Shown here piece after piece: positions 1 through 5,011 of a stretch of DNA of 8,053 nucleotides. Position numbers and translations under genes: made by a program. The stretch lies in the NCBI GenBank assembly GCA_937907595.1, contig CALCXL010000014.1:1-8053 (forward strand), given 5' to 3'. Under the pieces are notes generated by a model. The model was given only the letters and a program-made list of their open reading frames with translations. It was not told the DNA's origin and did no database searches. Source of the DNA: an uncultured Pseudomonadota bacterium (lineage in GTDB: Bacteria > Myxococcota_A > UBA796 > UBA9615). Each line of letters opens with the position of its first letter. Positions within the stretch are counted from its first letter, which is position 1.

Positions 1-3000
1 GGCAGCCTCGCGGTCGCCGCCGCCGTGGCCGGGCCGGGCCTGTGGGGCGGCGGCGTCGACGTGCCCGACGACGCCCTCTACTACACCGTGCCCGCCTGGG
101 ACTGGATCCACCACGCCCTGGGCGCGGGCCTGTCGCCGTGGTGGGTGCCCGGCAAGCTGGGCGGCCTCTCCCTCTTCGCCGACGTGGTGCCGCAGGGGCC
201 CTTCTACCCGGGCATCCTCCTGGCGATCCTGCTGCCGAGCGTTGTGGGCCTGGGCCTGACCTCCCTGCTGCACGCCCTGGGCACCGTCGTCGCCGTCCGT
301 TGGGTGGCCCGCCTGCGCGGGGCGAGCGAGCACGCCGCGTGCCTGGCTGGGGCCGCGGTCGTCGCCGGGCCGCTCGGGGTGGCCGCCGCCATCGACGCGC
401 AGGCCGACGCCTGGCCGACCTTCCTGTGGATGCCCGTGGTCCTGGGCTGCATGGAGCAGATGAGCCGCGGGCCCGCCGACGAGCGACTGCGCTGGCTGGG
501 CCGGGGCGCCGGGGCGGTGGCGTTGTTGATCCTGGGCTCGCACCTGCGGGTGGGGGCCGGCGCCGTGGCCGCCCTCGGCCTCTGGGCGTTGCTGCGGGGG
601 CGGGACCTGCCGGCGACCCTGGCCATGCTCGCCCTGGGCGTCGCGGCGGGCGCCCCGGGCTTCGTGCCCATGCTGCTCGAGTCCCGCATCGACGCCGGGG
701 GCTCCTCCCTGGCCGCCCTGGCCGAGCCCGCCCGCCAGGCCCTCGGCTGGACCGCCCTGCCCGAGTGGTTGGCGCCCCGGAGCTTCCTGGCCGGCCGAGG
801 CGTGTCCCTCGGCGCCGTCCTGGGCCTGTCCCTCTTCGCCCTGCGCCCGACCGGCTCCGACCGCCGCCTGGCCCTCTGGGCCGCGCTCCTCCTGCTCGCC
901 GGCAGCCACCTGCCCGGCGCCCGCTGGCTGCTCGCGCCGCTGACCCTGCTCACACACCCGGTGGCCCTGGTCTACGCGGTGCTCGCCACGGTGCCCCTGG
1001 CGCTGCTGGGGGCCCGCGGGTTCGACGCCCTGGTCGGGACCCCTCGAGCGCCCCGCGGCCCCTTGTGGGCCGGCTGCGGGCTCCTGGCGCTGGCCGCCGG
1101 GCGGTGGCTGTTCCTTCCCGACAGCTTTCACAGCCCCTGGGCCCGCCACCTGGCCGCGGGGGCCTGGCTGCAGGCCGCCCTGGCCGTCGGCGCGGTGGTC
1201 TTCGTGCTCACCCGCCCCGGCCGCGCCCGCCGCTCCTCGGTGCTGGTCGTCGTCGCGCTGCTCGAGCTGCTGCTCTTCGGCCTGCGCAGCCACCTTGCGG
1301 TGCCCTCGCGCCCCCTGCGATCGGCGAGCAGCGGCACGTTCGTACCCCAGCCCCACCTGGACATCGAGGAGCTGGCCGGGGGCTGGGACTCCACCCTGGC
1401 CGACGCCCAGAGCGAAGCCGCCGACGCCCTGCTGAGCCGGGAGGTCGAGCGCGAGGCGGGCGCCGCCCGGACCGAGGTCGAGCAGGACGTCGTGCTGCCG
1501 GAGCTCGACGGACCGAAGCAGCAGGCGGCCCTGCTCGATCGGCGCGTGCCCCCGCACCAGGGCGTCGCCACGGGCACCTTCGCCCTGGCCGGCCGCTCCA
1601 AGCTCCCGCCCCGCCGGCAGCTCCGGGCCCTGGCTCCGCTCTCCGAGGCGGTGCACGACGTCCGCGCCAAGGAGTACGTGCTCCAGAGCCTCTTCGCCGA
1701 TCCCGACGGGCTCGGGGCGCGCACCGCAGCCCTGCATGGGGTGGAGCGAGCGTTCTGGGGCGACCTCGTCGGCTACGAGTACCCCGTCACCGCGCCGCCC
1801 TGCTACTCGCCGACCAGCGTGGTCCGGGTGCCCGACGCAGCCGCGCGGGTGCAGGCCCTCTACGCCGCGCCCTTCTCCCCCGTGGGCCCCGCGCTGGTGG
1901 AGGAGGCCACGACGATCGCCGGGGCCGCGCGTGTCTCCTGCGACGGCGACGTGGTCTCCGCGGACGCGGTCGGACCCTCCCTCATCGTGCGGCGTCTGCG
2001 TTGGCATCCCGGCTGGCGGGTCACCGACGAGAACGGCGCCCGGCTCAGCCCCCGACCGGTCAACCAGGTCCACCAGGGGGTGCTGGTGGACGCGGGCGAG
2101 CACCGCCTGACCTGGCGCTTCGTGCCTCCGGGCCTGCGCGCCAGCCTCGGCGTGGCGGCGCTGGCCTGGCTTTTGCTCGGGGGGCTGGCCCTCCGGCCCC
2201 GGCGGCGACGGGGGACCGCCCTGCTCGCCGCGCTGACCTCGATGCTGCTGACCGCCCCCGCCTCCGCGGGGGAGCTGCACGGCCGGGTGGAGGGATGGAC
2301 CGATCGGGCCGACTACCGCGTGCTGCTCGTCACCGACCTGGACCTCAGCGAACCGGACCAACCCGCCGCCACCGCAGACGTCCGCCCCGGCGGCTCCTTC
2401 GACCTCGAGTGGACCGACCCCCTGCCCGGCGACGCCGCGTGGCTCTTCCTGGATCAGCGGATCCCCCAGGACGACGGGCCGCCCCTGCGCCTGCTGCGCC
2501 CCCTGGACCTCACCCCCTTCTCCACGTCGACGCCCCCCTCCCCCGCGGTGCTGGTGGGCGTTCCCCCGGGCATGGCGAAGCTGCGCGCCGCGGGCCGGCC
2601 CGTGCCCGGGCCCTGGTTGGTGCCCACGGTCTTCGGCGTGCTGCTCTTCGGCATCGGCCTGGCCCTGCGCTGGGCGATCCTCTACCGCCTCACCGCCGCC
2701 GAAGGGGCCCGCCGGCTGCGCGCGGTCCTGCGAGGCGACCCCGGGGCGGGCGGCTCCCTGCGCCTGCTCGATCACCGCGCCGCGCCCCTGGCCGGCCAGG
2801 ACCCGCCGCCCATCGAACGCCGCGAGCGGTTGGGCGTCGCCGCGACCGTCGCCCTGGCCCTGCTGCTCCGCCTGCCCGGCTTCCTGGCGCCCCTGGAGCT
2901 GCTGGAGCACACCTACGGACCCGGCAGCCGCGCCCTCGGAGGCGACGCGCTGCCCCTGGGCCAGCGCCTGATCCTCGCCCTCTGGCGCCCCAGCTCGGTC

Positions 3001-4656
3001 GAGGTCACCCACCCCCCGCTCTACCACTGGCTGCTGGCGCCCCTGGAGGGCCACGAGGCCCTGCTGCGCCTGCCCGCCCTCCTGTGCTCCCTGGCCACGG
3101 TCCTGTGCCTGTGGCTGCTCTTTCGGCGCATCTCCCGAGCCGCGGGGCTTGCCGCCGCCCTCGGTCTGGCCGTCGCCGCACCCGCGGTGCACTTCGGTCA
3201 CGACGCCACGCCCTACGCCCTGGTCGGCCTCGTCGCCACCGGCTCCCTCGTGCTGGTCCTCCGGGCCCTGCGCACCGGCAGCCCCTGGACCTGGCGGGCC
3301 TGGGCCGCGCTGCTCGCCCTGGGCTTCCTCAGCCACTACATGGTCGGCCTCTTCGCCCTGGCACAGGGCCTCGCCCTGGCGGTGATCCTCTCGGTCCGCG
3401 CTCGCGGTCGCGCCTGGCTCGGCGCCAGCCACCGGGCCCTGGGCGCGATCCTCTTCGTGGCCCCGCCGGTGCTGCTGTGGCTGGTCGTGCACGGCGCGTG
3501 GTTCGGCCCCGTGGCCCTGGACACCCGGCTCTTCGCCGACACCTACCCCCGCGATCCGGGCCTGTGGGCCTTCTTGTCCACCTTCGCCGCGGTCTCCGCC
3601 GGCGTCGCCCCCGAGCAGCCCGCAGCTGCCCTCGCGCTGTGGGCCCTCTGCCTCGCCGGCCTGGCGGTGGTGATCCGGCGGGACCGCGTGCTCGGCATGC
3701 TGCTGCTGGCGATGGTCGGCGGCTTCGTGGGCTCCCTGCTGTTCCTGCACCAGAACCTCGTCCGACACCTCGGCGGCCGGATCTTCTGGGGCTTTCGCTG
3801 GGTGGCCTGGTTCCTCCCCCTGGCCGTCGGCCTCGCAGCGGCGGGGCTGGTGGGTGGCGACCGCGCGCCCGACGGCTCACCGACCCCTGGGGGCAGCGGG
3901 CGGGGCCACCTGCTGCGCGGCGCGGCGGCGGTCGTGGGCGTCGTGTGGATCGTCTCCACGCTGAGCGCGACGTCCCGCCTGGACCGCCTGGCCCCCCACC
4001 CCGACTACCGCGCCGCCGCCCGCTTCATCGCGGACGAGGTCCAGGACCGCGACGCCCTGGCGGTGCTCCCCCACTGGAGCCAGCGAGGGCCCCTGGGCTG
4101 GTACATCGCCCAGGCCCGCCCCGGAGCCTTCGGGGAGGCCCACGGTCTGGACGCGTGGCTGGTGGACGGCCAGGCGCTGCTGATCGAAGCCGTCGACGAG
4201 CGCCTGCCGACGGAGTCCAGCCTGCGCAACGCCCACGTGGAGCGGTGGTGGGTGGCGGTGGTGCAGGAGCGCGTCTTTGGGCGGGAGAAGTTCAGCGCCC
4301 AGGTGGCCGACCGCGCCCTGGCCGCCGCCCAGCAGGTGCTGCAGCCCGACGGCCGCTGGGAGTTCGACGGCCTGACCCTGCATCGCTTCGTGAACCCGCC
4401 CCAGGCCCCGCCGCCGCGCATCACCGCCCCGGAGTTCGATCTGGCCTCCACGCGCTGGCTGGCGCCGAACGCGGAGACCTGCCGGGCGGAGGAGGAGGGC
4501 GGACCGCGGCGCTGGTGGCTGCAGGTCCGGGTGCCGACCGCCGAGGGCCACCCGCGGGTGGACGGCGGAGAACTGCTGGACGAGGGCGAGCCGGGCGCCT
4601 GGCAGGTGCTGGGGGGCCCGTGCAGCGGGCCGGCGCCGACGCTGCGCTTCCACTGA
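1..4656 (+). CDS. Fused YfhO-like / GT39 (PMT_2-like) polytopic membrane glycosyltransferase, 5'-partial
   Basis: The frame is open from base 1 with no stop before it, so the true start lies upstream; a GTG at 25 is only an internal candidate. Residues are numbered from base 1. The N-terminal part has the YfhO/GT-C pattern: acidic D23-D24 in the first periplasmic loop, a GLSPWW..G segment, then FYP and many hydrophobic segments (about 67-430). A soluble region follows, ending in the YfhO-type HPGWRV signature near 671 and a closing membrane helix at about 712-730. A signal-like segment (about 741-756), a beta-rich linker and another helix (about 870-895) lead to a second multi-helix domain. 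This carries an early acidic residue (LLEHTYG), THPPLYHW at about 1003-1010 and a downstream ATPYAL, as in GT39/PMT_2 enzymes. A soluble C-terminal tail (about 1327-1551) begins with a DYRAAA-type stretch. The family transfers sugars from polyprenyl-phosphate donors outside the inner membrane; donor and acceptor here are unknown. Domain assignment was made by eye. Confidence 0.85.
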   Translation, partial: GSLAVAAAVAGPGLWGGGVDVPDDALYYTVPAWDWIHHALGAGLSPWWVPGKLGGLSLFADVVPQGPFYPGILLAILLPSVVGLGLTSLLHALGTVVAVRWVARLRGASEHAACLAGAAVVAGPLGVAAAIDAQADAWPTFLWMPVVLGCMEQMSRGPADERLRWLGRGAGAVALLILGSHLRVGAGAVAALGLWALLRGRDLPATLAMLALGVAAGAPGFVPMLLESRIDAGGSSLAALAEPARQALGWTALPEWLAPRSFLAGRGVSLGAVLGLSLFALRPTGSDRRLALWAALLLLAGSHLPGARWLLAPLTLLTHPVALVYAVLATVPLALLGARGFDALVGTPRAPRGPLWAGCGLLALAAGRWLFLPDSFHSPWARHLAAGAWLQAALAVGAVVFVLTRPGRARRSSVLVVVALLELLLFGLRSHLAVPSRPLRSASSGTFVPQPHLDIEELAGGWDSTLADAQSEAADALLSREVEREAGAARTEVEQDVVLPELDGPKQQAALLDRRVPPHQGVATGTFALAGRSKLPPRRQLRALAPLSEAVHDVRAKEYVLQSLFADPDGLGARTAALHGVERAFWGDLVGYEYPVTAPPCYSPTSVVRVPDAAARVQALYAAPFSPVGPALVEEATTIAGAARVSCDGDVVSADAVGPSLIVRRLRWHPGWRVTDENGARLSPRPVNQVHQGVLVDAGEHRLTWRFVPPGLRASLGVAALAWLLLGGLALRPRRRRGTALLAALTSMLLTAPASAGELHGRVEGWTDRADYRVLLVTDLDLSEPDQPAATADVRPGGSFDLEWTDPLPGDAAWLFLDQRIPQDDGPPLRLLRPLDLTPFSTSTPPSPAVLVGVPPGMAKLRAAGRPVPGPWLVPTVFGVLLFGIGLALRWAILYRLTAAEGARRLRAVLRGDPGAGGSLRLLDHRAAPLAGQDPPPIERRERLGVAATVALALLLRLPGFLAPLELLEHTYGPGSRALGGDALPLGQRLILALWRPSSVEVTHPPLYHWLLAPLEGHEALLRLPALLCSLATVLCLWLLFRRISRAAGLAAALGLAVAAPAVHFGHDATPYALVGLVATGSLVLVLRALRTGSPWTWRAWAALLALGFLSHYMVGLFALAQGLALAVILSVRARGRAWLGASHRALGAILFVAPPVLLWLVVHGAWFGPVALDTRLFADTYPRDPGLWAFLSTFAAVSAGVAPEQPAAALALWALCLAGLAVVIRRDRVLGMLLLAMVGGFVGSLLFLHQNLVRHLGGRIFWGFRWVAWFLPLAVGLAAAGLVGGDRAPDGSPTPGGSGRGHLLRGAAAVVGVVWIVSTLSATSRLDRLAPHPDYRAAARFIADEVQDRDALAVLPHWSQRGPLGWYIAQARPGAFGEAHGLDAWLVDGQALLIEAVDERLPTESSLRNAHVERWWVAVVQERVFGREKFSAQVADRALAAAQQVLQPDGRWEFDGLTLHRFVNPPQAPPPRITAPEFDLASTRWLAPNAETCRAEEEGGPRRWWLQVRVPTAEGHPRVDGGELLDEGEPGAWQVLGGPCSGPAPTLRFH
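2206..2268 (+). other. Internal signal-peptide-like segment at the domain junction of the large membrane protein
   Basis: Within the large frame, just after the last YfhO-type helix and an arginine cluster, the protein reads TALLAALTSMLLTAPASA followed by GELHG. This has the layout of a signal peptide: a basic n-region, a hydrophobic core and an ASA cleavage-like site ending at about residue 756. An in-frame ATG sits at 2242. No stop codon separates it from the upstream domain. The likely reading is a relic of a separate secreted or membrane protein fused to the YfhO half. It could equally act simply as a membrane helix. Confidence 0.4.
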
Positions 4657-4663
4657 AGCCTCA

Positions 4664-4687
4664 ACGTCGGCGCGTCGGAGCGTCGGA
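4664..4687. repeat. Three-copy 8-bp tandem repeat (CGTCGG core)
   Basis: The core CGTCGG recurs at 4665, 4673 and 4681, exactly 8 bp apart. The last two units are identical (GCGTCGGA). The array is bracketed by two copies of AGCCTCA (4657-4663 and 4687-4693), 30 bp apart, directly after the stop codon of the large gene. It may be a slippage-prone microrepeat or part of a dispersed repeat family; no function is evident. Confidence 0.6.
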
Positions 4688-4771
4688 GCCTCAGCCCGTC
4701 GACCGAGAACCCCCAACAGCAAAACGCCGCCACCGGAAGGGGGACGACGATTGCTTACAGCAAGCTGCGGT

Positions 4772-4793
4772 CCTGACAGGCGAACCTGTCAGG
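4772..4793. terminator. Perfect 9-bp-stem hairpin, possible terminator or RNA 3' end
   Basis: CCTGACAGG and CCTGTCAGG are exact inverted repeats around a 4-base loop. The loop reads CGAA on the plus strand and UUCG on the minus strand, the latter a stable tetraloop class although closed here by G-C rather than the optimal C-G. It lies 116 bases after the stop of the plus-strand membrane gene and 16 bases after the stop of the minus-strand 19-codon ORF. No real U tract follows on either strand: the plus side has only CGTTTCTCTC a few bases on, and the minus side has none. Classical intrinsic termination is therefore uncertain. Confidence 0.45.
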
Positions 4794-4795
4794 AG

Positions 4796-4807
4796 TGAAA
4801 CGTTTCT
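4796..4807. promoter_or_regulatory. LacI-family-like operator palindrome (TGAAACGTTTCT)
   Basis: GAAACGTTTC (4797-4806) is a perfect 10-bp palindrome. With its flanking bases it matches TGAAACGTTTCA at 11 of 12 positions. That palindrome, with a central CG, is typical of operators bound by LacI-family regulators such as Cra/FruR. It lies between the stop of the minus-strand short ORF and the hairpin, which is not a usual position for repressing the minus promoter some 110 bases upstream. It may serve another promoter or be coincidental. Confidence 0.3.
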
Positions 4808-4808
4808 C

Positions 4809-4868
4809 TCAGGCCTTCGGACGGGGCTTGGGAGTGGGCTTCGGGATCGGAGCGGGTCGCCAGTTCAT
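4809..4868 (-). CDS. Putative 19-residue alternating-proline cationic peptide
   Basis: On the minus strand an ATG (4866-4868) follows GGAGG (4874-4878) with a 5-base spacer, a near-ideal ribosome binding site. It opens a 19-codon ORF ending in TGA: MNWRPAPIPKPTPKPRPKA. Proline occupies every odd position from 5 to 17, and R4, K10, K14, R16 and K18 give a charge near +5 with no acidic residue. There is no hydrophobic segment. An in-frame ATG four codons earlier lacks a ribosome binding site. A consensus-like promoter lies about 50 bases upstream and a strong hairpin just after the stop, so the pieces form a compact unit. It could be a small regulatory or leader peptide, a proline-rich cationic effector, or a chance ORF. 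The family is not recognised. Confidence 0.4.
   Translation of the reverse strand: MNWRPAPIPKPTPKPRPKA
4823..4845 (+). other. Putative G-quadruplex motif
   Basis: Four G-runs (4823-4826, 4830-4832, 4836-4838, 4843-4845) are separated by loops of 3, 3 and 4 bases, meeting the canonical G3+N1-7 pattern on the plus strand. A fifth GGG follows at 4854-4856. The runs coincide with the CCC/CCG proline codons of the minus-strand short ORF, so the quadruplex could be a by-product of that coding pattern, or the reverse. On transcripts of the large gene it would lie in the 3' untranslated region. Confidence 0.45.
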
Positions 4869-4893
4869 TGTTGCCTCCATGCAATCAAGCGTT

Positions 4894-4909
4894 GGCCCCC
4901 ACCGGGGCC
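4894..4909 (-). other. GC-rich stem-loop at the likely 5' end of the short minus transcript
   Basis: GGCCCC (4894-4899) and GGGGCC (4904-4909) form a 6-bp stem around a 4-base loop. On the minus strand it would sit at or within a base or two of the transcription start predicted from the 4917-4946 promoter boxes, 15 bases upstream of the GGAGG ribosome binding site. A 5'-terminal stem-loop of this kind often protects an RNA from decay; that role is inferred here. Confidence 0.35.
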
Positions 4910-4916
4910 TAGTGGA

Positions 4917-4946
4917 TCGATAGCCGGTCCATGCCGGCAGTGTCAA
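4917..4946 (-). promoter_or_regulatory. Sigma70-like promoter for the short minus-strand ORF
   Basis: Reading the minus strand, a perfect consensus -35 box TTGACA (4941-4946) is followed after 18 bases by TATCGA (4917-4922), which keeps the TAT of the -10 consensus. Transcription would start near 4909-4911, just before the GC-rich stem-loop, about 32 bases ahead of the GGAGG and about 42 ahead of the ATG. A perfect TTGACA is notable in such GC-rich DNA. The -10 box is only a partial match. Confidence 0.45.
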
Positions 4947-5011
4947 ACGGATCTCTCGGTCATTTTCGGAAAAGCCTTAGTCGCGGACTCCGCCGGACCC
5001 GGCAATTCACC

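Larger units (their letters stand above)
4657..5011. other. Convergent intergenic region with dense small signals
   Basis: This 355-base gap lies between the convergent ends of the large membrane gene and the radical SAM gene, and is visibly less GC-biased than both. No long gene is credible in it. In order it holds: a three-unit 8-bp repeat; a TTGCT/AGCAA mini-hairpin (4751-4763); a perfect 9-bp hairpin; a GAAACGTTTC palindrome; a G-run cluster; a nested minus-strand short ORF with a ribosome binding site; a GGCCCC/GGGGCC hairpin; and a minus-strand promoter-like pair of boxes. The individual elements are listed separately. The 65 bases next to the radical SAM stop show only weak short hairpins, with no clear T-tract terminator. 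Confidence 0.7.

Noticed and set aside
4923..4938. Hairpin GCCGG-N6-CCGGC
   Set aside because: A five-base GC stem is common by chance in this composition. It lies within the putative promoter spacer and adds no independent support.
4992..5003. GCCGGACCCGGC hairpin as a terminator of the radical SAM gene
   Set aside because: The loop is only two bases for a 5-bp stem, and no U tract follows on the minus strand until a distant TTTT.
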